From the NCBI GenBank assembly GCA_022457155.1, contig JAJGOT010000745.1, positions 225,270-289,269 on the forward strand: a DNA stretch of 64,000 bases. Reading direction: 5' to 3'. This document shows positions 24,561-34,888 of the stretch, in pieces. The first letter of the stretch is position 1; every line of letters starts with the position of its first letter. Source of the DNA: Cladopsammia gracilis. Taxonomy: Eukaryota > Cnidaria > Anthozoa > Scleractinia > Dendrophylliidae. The notes under the pieces are model-generated. The model did no database searches. It was not told where the DNA came from and worked only from the letters and a program-made list of their open reading frames with translations. The translations under genes and the position numbers were made by a program.

Positions 24561-25339
24561 AATATTTGTCTATTGTTGTTGTTTGATGCCACTTTTGTTT
24601 CCAGTTTTAAACACAAAAGAGTCTCCAACCAACGAACAAAGGAAATGTCCTTAAAAGGAGAAAAAATATGTCATTTTCGTCCCAAATATTAAACCGAAAG
24701 TAAGTTTGATATGAGACAAGTCATTTACTTTCTAAAAAGAAACGAATTTGAACGAGGAATTCAGGATTGAAACACCGAAGAATATATGTTTGGCATTTAC
24801 TCAGTTATATATCAAAACGTGCCACCGATGCGTGGTTTCTTTTTTTTTTTGCTTTTGTGAATTCAGCTTGCAACTAATACATTCCTGACATGTAAACCAT
24901 TGAAAATTCTTACAATTTTCGCTCTGACTTCAGAGGGATGATAGCTTGAAATCTGGTGGGATGCCTACAGTAAAATGCAACATTTTTATTAATGCTAAGG
25001 ACTATATAGTTTAAGTTTCCCGGAATCACAATGAAGCCGAATGGGTTTGTGTTGTCGCTCTTATCAAGCTTTACACAAGATGGCTTGTGTGTAATTTGAA
25101 AAAAAAAACATGTTCCTGCCAGCTTTTAATAAAACGTTTATGCGTCGGTTAATCCGCGTTTTACTTGTTAAAGTTTATCAAACAAGTGTTGTTTAGATTC
25201 AAAGCTTGATTTGTTTGCGACAAAACCGACCACGTAGTGTTTATTCAGTTTTTATTTTTCTTATTTTTTTTTATTTAGAGACTTTATTCAAATTCAAAGA
25301 ATGTATGACCTGGTAACAGGTGGTAACCCCTTCTAAGGA

Positions 25340-25345
25340 TATAAA
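25340..25345 (+). promoter_or_regulatory. Candidate TATA box of TRIM-NHL copy 2
   Basis: TATAAA at the same place, in the same conserved block, as in copy 1 (939-944). Confidence 0.35.
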
Positions 25346-25524
25346 CGATTCAACAACTTCCTTTTTAAGGTTAATGGGTCGTTTTCCTTAAAACCTGGTT
25401 GGCTACACAGACTAAACAAATAAAATCGCTTGTTGCAAAGACAACAGCTCATGTTTCTCAGAATCACAGACAATCAGTAGAGACGAATGGGTGTGTTTCA
25501 TCGGCATTGAAAAAAGCTTAAACG

Positions 25525-27726
25525 ATGGAGTCTCTGTTAAAAAACCTCAAAGAGCACGTTACATGTTCAACCTGTCTAGATAATTTCACCGATCCCAAGA
25601 CAATAACCTGTCTGCACACATTCTGCTGTGAATGCTTGAAGAAACACGCACTGATCAGCCAAAGGAATGGAAAGTTTCGCTGCCCCGAGTGCCAGGCTGA
25701 AGTCGGTCTTCCCGAAGGAAACCGTTTTGATAAACTGCCGACCAGTTTTCATCATAACAGTTTACTTAGTCTTCTCGCTGTCCGACAGAGCGGCAATGGA
25801 AATGAGATCAGTTGTGGCATTTGTAAGAAAAAGAGCGCAGAGATAAGTTACTGCTTTAAATGCGCTAAATTCATGTGCAGTGACTGTGTAAACGCACATG
25901 AACTGTTTAGAAACACAGCACTCACCGAAGGACACAAGGTGACGCCAGTCAAACAGTTTCAAGCTGAAGACTACGAAGCCCTGATGAAGAGGCAGTCATT
26001 TTGCCCCCAGCAGTACCACGAGCGAGAGGTGACGAGGTTTTTCTGTCGCAAATGCGAAACCTGTGTTTGCCAAATATGCATCAACACAGATCACATGACC
26101 CACGAGGTGGAGCCATTGGATAAAGCAGCGGACAGCAAGAAAGCTAACATCCTGGCGAGAGCTGAGTTAATGCAAGAAAAGAGCAAAGTTTGCAGCGAAG
26201 CTATTCATAAATTAGAACAAACAGAGCTTGAGCTGAAAACCAAACTCACTATTACTAAACGTGAAGTTTCCCAAGCAGCCGATCAAATGATCGCGAAGAT
26301 CCGAGAACGCGAGCGCGAGATCATTTCCACCGTCGAGAACACGTGCGTGTCGAGAACGGAGAAGATAAACTCTACAAAGACACAAGTGCAGTCCTTGCTG
26401 AAGCAAATCAACCAAGCAGTCGAGTTTGTTCAAAACCTGGTACAACGAAGCTCCAGTTCGGACATTATGCAGAGCAAACCGAATCTGGAGCAGCGGTTTG
26501 AAGATCTTGAAAACACGTCAGTCCCAACACTTCCGGTCAATTCCTTTATGAAGTTTGTACCGACTTCTGAACAAAAGAATTTGACTCTCGGTTGCATAGC
26601 GACAAGTGAACCAGTGGTAGAAGGACTGACACAAGATTTGCAAGCTGGTGTAGAAGCAGAGTTTGTGATCCGTCCCGGAATCCATGAAGAACGAGTGAAT
26701 GAAGCGAAATACAAATTCCATGTTGAAGTGCTCGTGGAACCCGCTGATAAAGTAGGAAGTTTAACGACTTGCGAAAAAGAAGATGGAGATTTCCTAGTGA
26801 AGTTTACACCTAAAGTTCCAGGTGCCTTCAACATCGCAGTAAAGATTTACGGCAAGAAGCTTGCAACCAGTCCTTACACTGTCCAGGTGAAGGAACGACT
26901 CATTCAGGTAGTGGGAGAGTTGGAGTTAAAAGGAGAAACTCTTCAAGGACCACTAGGGATTGCTGTGAATAGTAAAGGACTGATCGCTGTAGTAGACTGC
27001 GATAAAGAACACCGTGTTCTGATATTTGACAAGGATGGAAAGTTTGTAAGAAAACTAGGTAGCTGTGGAAACAATGCTGGACAACTCAACCGTCCATTAG
27101 ACGTCATATACCTAAATGATGATAACATTCTGGTAGCGGAAATAAAATGGAATCATCGCATTCAACAATTCAACGTGCAGACAGGGAACTTTGTGAAGAG
27201 CTTTGGAAAGAAAGGGACAAGAGATGGTGAGTTTCAGAATCCAGCCAGCCTTTGTTTGGATGGTAAAGGACGTGTTATTGTAGCTGATCACAATAATAGT
27301 AGAGTGCAGGTGTTATCAAAGGATGGTAAACCTGTGTTGAAATTTGGAGACAGTGGCCCAGGAAAACTTGGCCGTCCCACTGATTGTATTCAACGTCACG
27401 ACAAGTTTGTTGTATGTGACAAGGAAAAAAATTGCTTGAAAGTTTTTGACAATTCAGGAAAGTTTTTGTACCAGATGGGAGAACCAGGCAAGGGTGATGG
27501 ACAGTTGGATCGTCCAGGGGCATTATGTCTTGAGAAATGTGGCAATCATTATAATCTTCTTGTATGCAATTGCGACAATGGTCGGGTTGACCAGTTTACA
27601 GTGGAAGGTTGTTTCACTGGAAAAACTGTTGATAAGTTACAAGACCCCACAGGCATAACCACAACACCAGATGGGCGTATTTTAGTTACTAATTATCAGG
27701 GCAAAAAAATATATATCCTAAAATAA
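25525..27726 (+). CDS. TRIM-NHL protein (RING E3 ligase), copy 2
   Basis: This is a complete 733-residue single-exon frame with the same RING, two B-boxes, coiled coil, filamin-type domain and NHL repeats as copies 1 and 3. All eight RING zinc ligands are kept; the residue between C14 and C17 is Ser-Thr where the other copies have Ser-Ile. It carries a few extra residues (EERVNE) before the filamin strand KYKFHVEVLVEP. The NHL blades differ from the other copies at repeated surface positions, for example VAEIKWNHR where copy 3 has VADNLNHR. A ubiquitin ligase with its own NHL specificity is the likely role. The viral element lies 1.4 kb downstream. Confidence 0.93.
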   Translation: MESLLKNLKEHVTCSTCLDNFTDPKTITCLHTFCCECLKKHALISQRNGKFRCPECQAEVGLPEGNRFDKLPTSFHHNSLLSLLAVRQSGNGNEISCGICKKKSAEISYCFKCAKFMCSDCVNAHELFRNTALTEGHKVTPVKQFQAEDYEALMKRQSFCPQQYHEREVTRFFCRKCETCVCQICINTDHMTHEVEPLDKAADSKKANILARAELMQEKSKVCSEAIHKLEQTELELKTKLTITKREVSQAADQMIAKIREREREIISTVENTCVSRTEKINSTKTQVQSLLKQINQAVEFVQNLVQRSSSSDIMQSKPNLEQRFEDLENTSVPTLPVNSFMKFVPTSEQKNLTLGCIATSEPVVEGLTQDLQAGVEAEFVIRPGIHEERVNEAKYKFHVEVLVEPADKVGSLTTCEKEDGDFLVKFTPKVPGAFNIAVKIYGKKLATSPYTVQVKERLIQVVGELELKGETLQGPLGIAVNSKGLIAVVDCDKEHRVLIFDKDGKFVRKLGSCGNNAGQLNRPLDVIYLNDDNILVAEIKWNHRIQQFNVQTGNFVKSFGKKGTRDGEFQNPASLCLDGKGRVIVADHNNSRVQVLSKDGKPVLKFGDSGPGKLGRPTDCIQRHDKFVVCDKEKNCLKVFDNSGKFLYQMGEPGKGDGQLDRPGALCLEKCGNHYNLLVCNCDNGRVDQFTVEGCFTGKTVDKLQDPTGITTTPDGRILVTNYQGKKIYILK

Positions 27727-27834
27727 GGCGAGAAAAATGTAAAGAGAAGCTGATCAAACTTATAAAGAGAATAGCAGCTAAAGACTTTCTGTAAGCAAGT
27801 TAGTATCCTGTGATGTAGGACAAATCTGACAATT

Positions 27835-28370
27835 CTTATTATTCGTGAGTCACACAATGCTTCTCAGGGAAGTATTGTGTGAAAACACACAGTTAGCAGC
27901 TGAAGATATTATCCTGTGATGTAGGACAAATCTGACAATTCTTATTATATGTGAGACACACAATGCTTCTCAGGGGAGGTATTGTGTGAAAACACAGTTA
28001 GCAGCTGAAGATATTCAGTACAAGGACAACTCTGACAATTCTTATCTTCACTGCAGTCATTATTTGTGAGTCACACAATGCTTATCAGGGAAAGTATTGT
28101 GTGACAACACAGTTAACAGCTGAAGATATTCAGTACAAGGACAACTCTAACAATTCTTATCTTCACTGCAGTTATTATTTGTGAGTCACACAATGCTTCT
28201 CAGGGGAGGTATTGCGTGACAACACAGTTAGCAGCTGAAGATACGATATTCAGTACAAGGACAACTCTGACAATTCATATCTTCACTGCAGTCATTATTT
28301 GTGAGTCACACAATGCTTCCCAGGAGAAGTATGGCGTGACCACACAGTTAAGCAGCTGCTAACGAGATGA
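27835..28370. repeat. About 115-bp tandem repeat behind TRIM copy 2
   Basis: Roughly five copies of a unit with AATTCTTATCTTCACTGCAG and GTGAGTCACACAATGCTTCT. Single or double units occur at 4240-4315 and 50665-50965. The 85-bp satellite of copies 1 and 3 is absent here, so the two arrays have expanded independently. Confidence 0.85.
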
Positions 28371-29044
28371 AAAGTTAAATGCTTTTAAATGAATATGGGT
28401 TGATAATGGGTTGATAATTTAATCATCATGTTAATGTTTTCATAGTCATGTGTTCATTGCACTTTTAATCACACAACTGAAGTGTAATAAATTTAAATTA
28501 TAACTTCTCCTTATCACATTCAATTTTGCCAAATGCAACATTTATACTGTTTTAATTCAATGTCACCGTTGCAAGATTACTACAATATTGAACAAAGGAA
28601 ATGAAAAATATCTTTAATATATTTGAGCTGACTTACAAAAAATGATTATATAGAGTCTTAAATTAAACTCAAAGATGACTTTAGTCGCAAAATTATTGGT
28701 CCATGGTTGGGAACTTTATCTTTCAACAGCACTCGCCATTTGGGCGTGTGACTTTCAGAATAATATGACACTCGCCTGGAAGAGTGGGTTCGTGCTTCAT
28801 GTAATTTCCATTCGGCCTTTTCATCAAAATATTTTGCAACTTTTTCCAGCTTTTTTGTTAGGCTTTATTTTAATACCTTAACCAATATTTTTTATATGTG
28901 ACAAAGCACAAATTTAACAAAATGACTTTAATTATAGTAGTAAACAACTTATTAACAACTTAGTTAACAAGTTATGTGTAATATATCAAATACTAGGCGA
29001 TGAGTTCACGTTTGATTGCATATCAAACATAATAAGATAAGAGT
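28371..29044. other. Flank before the viral element
   Basis: No gene is seen. 28400-28900 is A/T rich and shares short blocks with 4320-4440. From about 28930 it matches 19560-19672, the flank of the empty site. Confidence 0.5.
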
Positions 29045-29112
29045 CTGACTCGTCCCCAGTCGTCTCTCAATTCACGAGAGGAGCGCGGCCGAGGGAAGCG
29101 CGAGGTGTGATG
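29045..29112. repeat. Left half of host foldback repeat (copy D) split by the viral element
   Basis: CTGACTCGTCCCCAGTCG and the following GAGCGCGGCCGAGGGAAGCG match copy B exactly up to GTGATG, where the viral TIR begins. Confidence 0.85.
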
Positions 29113-29276
29113 TCATTGCATTCGTCCTGGGGCACGGAAACATAGGTGTTCGGGAGTTCTCAAAATAAGCGTTTTTTCGGGCGTTTGGGGGCGGTCCCGG
29201 ATGCACCAACGTCCCAACTACTCCCAGCGCTTGTGAATGCTGGTCCCGGCACGAGACCACCAATTGAAGAAACCCC
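29113..29276 (+). repeat. Left terminal inverted repeat
   Basis: TCATTGCATTCG, one variable base, then CCTGGGGCACGG, and so on to CCAATTGAAGAAACCCC. It matches the complement of 46482-46645 with about five mismatches. The outermost 12 bases correspond to the spacer of the palindrome at the right end. Confidence 0.9.
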
Positions 29277-29355
29277 ACCCCCACATATACCAACCCACAT
29301 GGCAATGACACAGAGGCCCGATACGAGACCAGCAATTGGAGAAAATGAAATCCCT

Positions 29356-29364
29356 GTATATAAC
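29356..29364 (+). promoter_or_regulatory. TATATA start-proximal element of the DNA polymerase gene
   Basis: GTATATAAC stands directly before ATGG at 29365, as at most other genes of the element. This is the main reason for choosing 29365 as the start. Confidence 0.5.
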
Positions 29365-32300
29365 ATGGAGGCTCAACGTCTTGACTTCAATCCAAGGAAC
29401 CACGATTACTTCGGCAATTCGCTGCATGGTTATAAGATGAATGTCCCTGATGATTACCAAATCAAGGACCTGAATTCATTCTTCATAACTAATAAGACGG
29501 CCATTCTCCAGACAATTGCACGCGAAGTCACAGAGCTTGGCGGGGTGAAGGTCACTTTGTCATTCGATGTTCACTTTTCAATGGCAGGTGCTAACAATCG
29601 AGAAATGAATCACTTCTTTTGGAACATCAACCCACTGATTGTGACACATATCTATAAGCTGCGAGAGGAAGGCTTCCTAGAAGACATTGTGAATGGTTTT
29701 AAGGAAGAGATTGCTAGATGGCAGCAGTTGGGTTCTGGTTGGGTGGTTGATAAAATCAAAACTGTTTACCTTGAATTCGGGGTGTACAAGCCTATACGAG
29801 GCGGCACATTTATCCCAACACCATCAAAACTCAGGTCGAAACAGGCAATCATCAATGTGAAGAACATAGACAATCAGTGTCTACGTTGGGCACTGCGATC
29901 GGCATTGTTCCCTGCCGAGGCGCATTCAGACAGGCCAGGAAGTTATCCCATTGATGATGATCTAGACTGCACTGGAGTTGATTTTCCAACGCCATTGAGT
30001 CAGATTTCTAAGGTTGAGCGTCAAAACAACCTTGCAATCAACGTTTATGGCTGGAAAAATAACAAGGTGGCTGTAATCAGAGTCAGTGAGCAAGAGGATC
30101 CCAATCTGCGAAGGATTAATCTGATGTTGCTAACAGACATACACACTTCGCATTATTGTTACATCAAGAGCATGAGCAGACTTCTACACAGTGAGTTCAA
30201 TGTTGGACGCCGCATGCATCACTGTGACAGGTGTCTCCAACCCTTCTCTTCAGAAAGGGTTCTCACCGATCATCTATTCTATTGCAGGGGAGTCAAAGGC
30301 AGACCGGCACGAGTTGAAATGCCCAAAGAAGGCGAAAACTTCCTCCACTTCAAGAACTTTCAGAATCAGATGAAGAAGCCTTGGGTTATTTATGCTGACT
30401 TTGAAAGCATTGTCGAAAAAGTCCACGGCTGCATACCAGACCCCCAACAGAGCAGTACAACTACGACATCCATACATAAACCCTGCGGGTTCTGCATGTT
30501 AGCTGTTCGCTCTGATGGGGAGACAAAGGGCCCTTACCTATACAGAGGAGAGGACGCTGTGCCAGTCTTTCTTAACAGCCTTCAGCAGCTGGAAGAAGAG
30601 ATCAGAAACGAACTGCAAGACAAGGCACCGCTCTCAATGACGAGAAAGGGATGGGCCGAATTCAACCGTGCAACTGACTGCCACATCTGTAACCAGTCCC
30701 TCACCAAGAGGAACCACAGGGACGCTGTTGCGGTCTATGATCCAAACACCGGAGAATACATGGGCTTTATTCACCGCTTCACCAACAAATGTTACCAAAA
30801 TGCATTCAAAACTTACATCCATGGTGAGGACGGTGAATTAGAAGAATTCCCATTTGTTGGGCCAAGAAACAAATGGAAGCCTGCATCCATGGACAAACTC
30901 TTATTCGAGCAGGTCGACTGTCTTTTCTGCGGGGAGTCTCTAATCCAAGACTCTGTTCGAGACGCAGTTAAAGATCATTGTCACATCACAGGCAAATATC
31001 GGGGTGCAGCCCACAGTTTTTGCAATATAAACTATTTCCGAACCAATCCGAAAACAGAAATAATCCCCGTAATCTTTCACAACTTGAAGGGTTATGATGC
31101 ACACCACATCATGAGTGGAATTGCAAACACTCACTCCGAGTTGAAATGCATCCCCAACAACATGGAGAAATACATCTCTTTCTCCCTCGGTAAGCTAAGG
31201 CTCATTGACAGCTTGCAGTTCATGCAGTCAAGCCTCAGTGCCCTGGTTGAAGCAAACAAGCCAGAGTCCTTCACAATCACGGCAAGCTATATGGAGAACC
31301 AAGCCAAACGCAACCTTCTCCTGCAAAAAGGGATTTACCCATACGAATACATGGACTCATGGGCTCGATTCGAGGAGACCTCTCTCCCGCCTAAGGACGC
31401 CTTCTACAGCGAGCTCAAGAAGGAAGACATCTCAGATAAGGAATACGCACACGCGCAAAAAGTGTGGGAGGTATTTGGATGTAAGACTCTTGGAGATTAC
31501 CACGATCTCTACCTCTTGACAGATGTGCTTCTTCTGGCTGATGTTTTCGAGAACTTCAGAAAAACATGTCTACAACATTACAAGCTTGACCCGGCACATT
31601 ATTACACAAGCCCTGGCCTCTCATGGGACGCCCTTCTCAGGCACACAGGCGTGAACCTGGAACTGCTCACGGACGTTGATATGCATCTCTTTGTTGAAAG
31701 AGGCCTGCGAGGCGGTATATCCATGGAGAGCAGGCGGTACTGCAAGGCTAACAACCCCTATCTTCACGATCACAACCCCAACGAAGAGTCAAGTTACATC
31801 ATGTATCTCGACGCGAACAATCTATATGGATGGGCCATGAGCCAACCTCTCCCAGTTGGTAAATTCACATGGTGCCCTGTCTTTCCAACTCAACACCAGA
31901 TCAGGAAGTGGAGGTCAAACAGAAAGATCGGTTACATCCTCGAGGTTGATCTTGAGTACCCCGATGAGCTTCACGATGAGCACAACGCTTATCCTCTTGC
32001 CCCAGAAAGTCAGGCCGTTCCTAAGGCATGGATGTCTCCATATCAAAGGACCTTGGCAGAGGGACAGTCAGAAGACAAGACACAGAAGCTGCTCCTTACC
32101 CTAAACAAGAAATCTCGGTATGTGTTGCATTACAGAAATCTCCAGCAGTACCTGGATCTGGGAATGAAGTTGACGAAAATTCACAAAATGCTCAAGTTCG
32201 AGCAGAGGGCTTGGATGGAGCCATACATCTCCCTGAACACCGAGCTCAGAAAGAAGGCCACTTCCGATTTTGAGAAGAACTTCTTCAAGCTCATGAACAA

Positions 32301-33075
32301 CTCAGTCTTCGGTAAGACAATGGAGAACCTCAGAAATCGAATCGACATGAAGCTTGTCCGATCGCACGAGCAAGACAAGATTAGAAAGCTTATCGCAAGC
32401 CCACTGTTTTCCAGAGCAACAGTCTTTGGAGCTAACATGGCGGGGATACAGATGCACAGGGAGAAAATCCTCTTCAACCGCCCAGTCTACACAGGCATGT
32501 GCATCCTTGATCTTTCCAAAACACTGATGTATGATTTCTATTACAAACATCTCAAGCTGAAATATGGCCCACGCGTAGACCTACTTTACACAGACACAGA
32601 CTCTCTGCTCCTCGAGATCAAGACGGATGATGTTTACAAAGACATGGAGAACCTTCGGGATGAACTCTACGACACGAGTGACTATCCCAAGGACCATCCA
32701 CTCCACAGCCAGCTTAACAAGAAGGTCATTGGGAAGATGAAGGACGAGTGCGAGGGTGTGCCCATCTCAGAGGTTGTGTGTCTTCGCTCGAAGATGTACT
32801 CTATCTTACTAGAGGACGACAAAAACATCAAGAAAGCAAAGGGCACCACCAAGGTTGTCACAAAGAAAGAGATTACCCACCAGAATTACAAGGAAGCTCT
32901 TTTCGATCGGCGGGCCTTCAAGCATGGGATGGACAGGCTCCGAAGCAAAGGCCACCAAATCTTCGGTGAGCACATCACCAAGATAACACTCTCGCCCTTT
33001 GATTCAAAGCGCTGGATAAAAGACGATGGTGTCCATACGCTTGCATATGGTCACAAAGATACCGGAGGCAACTGA
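29365..33075 (+). CDS. Protein-primed family B DNA polymerase
   Basis: The 1236-residue product replicates the viral genome. The 3'-5' exonuclease part has YADFES (D345), NLKGYDAHHI and YLLTDVLLLADVF; the polymerase part has DANNLYGWAM (motif A), KLMNNSVFGKT (motif B) and YTDTDS (motif C, D1077). Long inserts between motifs fit the protein-primed class. The N-terminal half carries a CxxC...H...C finger near 285-308 and an endonuclease VII-like block from C519 with DHCHITGKYRG. A Cys/His pair in DNQCLRWAL (C172) and SHYCYIK (H263) is discussed under findings. The open frame continues upstream into the TIR, with other ATGs at 29299 and 29305. The 3' end overlaps the convergent integrase gene by 25 bp. 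Confidence 0.9.
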   Translation: MEAQRLDFNPRNHDYFGNSLHGYKMNVPDDYQIKDLNSFFITNKTAILQTIAREVTELGGVKVTLSFDVHFSMAGANNREMNHFFWNINPLIVTHIYKLREEGFLEDIVNGFKEEIARWQQLGSGWVVDKIKTVYLEFGVYKPIRGGTFIPTPSKLRSKQAIINVKNIDNQCLRWALRSALFPAEAHSDRPGSYPIDDDLDCTGVDFPTPLSQISKVERQNNLAINVYGWKNNKVAVIRVSEQEDPNLRRINLMLLTDIHTSHYCYIKSMSRLLHSEFNVGRRMHHCDRCLQPFSSERVLTDHLFYCRGVKGRPARVEMPKEGENFLHFKNFQNQMKKPWVIYADFESIVEKVHGCIPDPQQSSTTTTSIHKPCGFCMLAVRSDGETKGPYLYRGEDAVPVFLNSLQQLEEEIRNELQDKAPLSMTRKGWAEFNRATDCHICNQSLTKRNHRDAVAVYDPNTGEYMGFIHRFTNKCYQNAFKTYIHGEDGELEEFPFVGPRNKWKPASMDKLLFEQVDCLFCGESLIQDSVRDAVKDHCHITGKYRGAAHSFCNINYFRTNPKTEIIPVIFHNLKGYDAHHIMSGIANTHSELKCIPNNMEKYISFSLGKLRLIDSLQFMQSSLSALVEANKPESFTITASYMENQAKRNLLLQKGIYPYEYMDSWARFEETSLPPKDAFYSELKKEDISDKEYAHAQKVWEVFGCKTLGDYHDLYLLTDVLLLADVFENFRKTCLQHYKLDPAHYYTSPGLSWDALLRHTGVNLELLTDVDMHLFVERGLRGGISMESRRYCKANNPYLHDHNPNEESSYIMYLDANNLYGWAMSQPLPVGKFTWCPVFPTQHQIRKWRSNRKIGYILEVDLEYPDELHDEHNAYPLAPESQAVPKAWMSPYQRTLAEGQSEDKTQKLLLTLNKKSRYVLHYRNLQQYLDLGMKLTKIHKMLKFEQRAWMEPYISLNTELRKKATSDFEKNFFKLMNNSVFGKTMENLRNRIDMKLVRSHEQDKIRKLIASPLFSRATVFGANMAGIQMHREKILFNRPVYTGMCILDLSKTLMYDFYYKHLKLKYGPRVDLLYTDTDSLLLEIKTDDVYKDMENLRDELYDTSDYPKDHPLHSQLNKKVIGKMKDECEGVPISEVVCLRSKMYSILLEDDKNIKKAKGTTKVVTKKEITHQNYKEALFDRRAFKHGMDRLRSKGHQIFGEHITKITLSPFDSKRWIKDDGVHTLAYGHKDTGGN

Positions 33076-34040
33076 GTGCCCGGTGGCACAACCATCAACT
33101 CCTCACGCACAAATCCCCGTTTGGGTCCGTCGTACAGATAATAGACGGCCGGCGCATCTGGCTTGGTGACAATTCTTTGTATTTGGTAGACTTTCAAAGA
33201 CCAGATCGGATCAGTTGCCCGTCGACTACCCCCCTCAAGCTCACCGGGGTAATACAGATATCTCAAATTGACTCCATGAGGGAGCTTCTTTTCATTCACC
33301 CCAACTGGTCTCAAATATGGTGTCGCTGGCTTTGCTGAGGTTGCTTTCTCTTTTATCGCTTGCGCGGGCTTCTTGCCAGTGAGTTGAGTCACTTCATTGT
33401 TCAAGGCCGAGATAACATCTGGCAATCTTTTAACCCAAGCGGTCCACCGGCCAGAGGGTAGATTCATTTCAACTGCGTACTGGTAACCAAACAATCGTTC
33501 AGCCAGGGTTCTGTTGAATCTTTCAACAATCCCTTGGTCTCTGTGGATATCAACACGCCCACGGCGAATGGTTGTTTTATGGGCCCCAGTCTCTTTAGTC
33601 ACAGCTCCCATAAACTCTGTCCCCGGATCGACTTGCAACAGTTGTGGCCATTTCAAAGGCCCACGCCTGTAAATACGTGTCAACGCCTTAGAAACTTCAT
33701 CAGACTCTTTCGAAGTCAATGGCTCTGCTGCTTTGTAACGGCTAGCCACATCAACAACTGTCAAAGCATATTTGTAAACCTTTCGCCCATGGGGCAGTTT
33801 GTCGTGTGGCAAAAAAAGTAGATCTGCTTGATGCACTGCATTAGGGGTTTGAACATCAAACTTGGGTCGAGGGATGTGGCGCGGTGCGGGGTGATATACT
33901 TGCCAAAGGGCTTGTTTGACGAGCCATTTCTTTGCGACATCATCAGATACCTTGGCTGCTGCAGCTAGCTTTTTGACAGCGGCAAGGCCTTTCCAGTAGC
34001 CTTTGGGGCTGTAATAGATCTTTGAGAGTTTGGAGTCCAT
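33051..34040 (-). CDS. Retroviral-type (rve) integrase
   Basis: The 329-residue protein should cut and join the element ends. The catalytic triad is D73 (HQADLLFL), D138 (QVDPGTEF) and E173 (QGIVERFNRT), giving the D-D-35-E spacing of the rve fold. The N-terminal segment with KKWLVKQALWQVYHP replaces a classic HHCC finger, as in Polinton integrases, and the C-terminal WSLKVYQIQRI...YDGPKRGFV looks like the SH3/chromo-like tail of that family. The frame is complete. It overlaps the 3' end of the polymerase gene tail to tail. The ATG is preceded by TATAATAT. Confidence 0.9.
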   Translation of the reverse strand: MDSKLSKIYYSPKGYWKGLAAVKKLAAAAKVSDDVAKKWLVKQALWQVYHPAPRHIPRPKFDVQTPNAVHQADLLFLPHDKLPHGRKVYKYALTVVDVASRYKAAEPLTSKESDEVSKALTRIYRRGPLKWPQLLQVDPGTEFMGAVTKETGAHKTTIRRGRVDIHRDQGIVERFNRTLAERLFGYQYAVEMNLPSGRWTAWVKRLPDVISALNNEVTQLTGKKPAQAIKEKATSAKPATPYLRPVGVNEKKLPHGVNLRYLYYPGELEGGSRRATDPIWSLKVYQIQRIVTKPDAPAVYYLYDGPKRGFVREELMVVPPGTQLPPVSL

Positions 34041-34050
34041 ATATTATACA
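34041..34050 (-). promoter_or_regulatory. TATA-type element of the integrase gene
   Basis: On the minus strand TATAATAT abuts the integrase ATG in a 10-bp gap between two genes. Confidence 0.45.
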
Positions 34051-34404
34051 TTATTGTTCTTGTTCATCTGCTTTATCCAGCAGATCAAAGAGATAGTCTC
34101 TGACAGAGGTATCTTCTTGTAAAGCTTTGAAAGCGTTGAGAGCTTCTAACGGAGTCGCGTTTTCGTCCTTTACAATCTTTACATTTTTTTGAATCTTTTC
34201 TTCATAGGACTCCAGCTCTTTTTCGATATTTTCTTTGCCCATCTTGAGAGCAATGCGTAAGTCTAGCCGGGTTTGTCTTTCCTCATGTAGCAGTTGGTGA
34301 AAGGCTTTACGTAATTTGAGCATGCCGTAAAACCAAAGCCAAGTGAGACTCATAGCTCCGGTGATGTAGAGGACTCCTTTGTATACATTGCTTTCGTGAC
34401 CCAT
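34051..34404 (-). CDS. Small membrane-anchored helical protein, unknown function
   Basis: The 117-residue product has one probable membrane segment near the N terminus (GVLYITGAMSLTWLWFYGML), then a charged helical region with KENIEKELESYEEKIQKNV and an acidic tail. It lies 10 bp before the integrase start and 21 bp after the next gene, in the minus-strand run of small genes. Position among structural genes suggests a virion or assembly role, but this is inference. ACATATACAACC precedes the ATG. Confidence 0.7.
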   Translation of the reverse strand: MGHESNVYKGVLYITGAMSLTWLWFYGMLKLRKAFHQLLHEERQTRLDLRIALKMGKENIEKELESYEEKIQKNVKIVKDENATPLEALNAFKALQEDTSVRDYLFDLLDKADEQEQ

Positions 34405-34425
34405 GGTTGTATATGTAAGATTTTT

Positions 34426-34863
34426 TTACAGAAGGCGATAGGCCGCATACCCACCTGCAAGAAGGGTGCCTCCAATAAACGCAAGTTCACCAGTCTGCTG
34501 TTGCTTGCTGGGCTTATAGAAGTCCGAGAACTCAGGCTCTTTATAATCTTTGATTTGTTTATCAGGTTGCGATTTATGCATTTGGTTATACAAGACCAGG
34601 GCTTGGTCAGTGGTTTGAAAGTTTTGGCTAGCTTGGTGTTTAATTCGATCGTTGGCTGCAATCCAGTCGAGGAGCTTAGTGCGGTCCTTCTGGTATTTGG
34701 CGTAAACCGCTTGGTATTGTTCCAGAGCTTTGTCATGCCGGATTTTCTCATCCATTGCTGCCTTTCCGTTATCACCAGATAGATATTTCGCGAGATAATT
34801 GCCGCCAGTGAAAGCTGCAGCATTCAAAACAGCACCAAGGGCCATTATTGCAATGCTGGCCAT
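34426..34863 (-). CDS. Conserved-looking small protein with hydrophobic ends, unknown function
   Basis: The 145-residue product has a hydrophobic Ala/Gly-rich N terminus (MASIAIMALGAVLNAAAFTG), a long charged helical middle with QAVYAKYQKDRTKLLDWIA, then FSDFYKPSKQQQ and a C-terminal membrane-like segment (LAFIGGTLLAGGYAAYRLL). Two hydrophobic ends around a soluble helix suggest a membrane-associated virion protein. No family is assigned. A TATGTATACA element lies about 15 bp before the ATG. Confidence 0.7.
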   Translation of the reverse strand: MASIAIMALGAVLNAAAFTGGNYLAKYLSGDNGKAAMDEKIRHDKALEQYQAVYAKYQKDRTKLLDWIAANDRIKHQASQNFQTTDQALVLYNQMHKSQPDKQIKDYKEPEFSDFYKPSKQQQTGELAFIGGTLLAGGYAAYRLL

Positions 34864-34888
34864 TGTGGTTGTGTGTATACATATGGTT

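Noticed and set aside
29146..29364. Polymerase start at GTG 29146
   Set aside because: This part lies within or near the TIR, the codon is not ATG, and the TATATA element points to 29365 (or possibly 29299).
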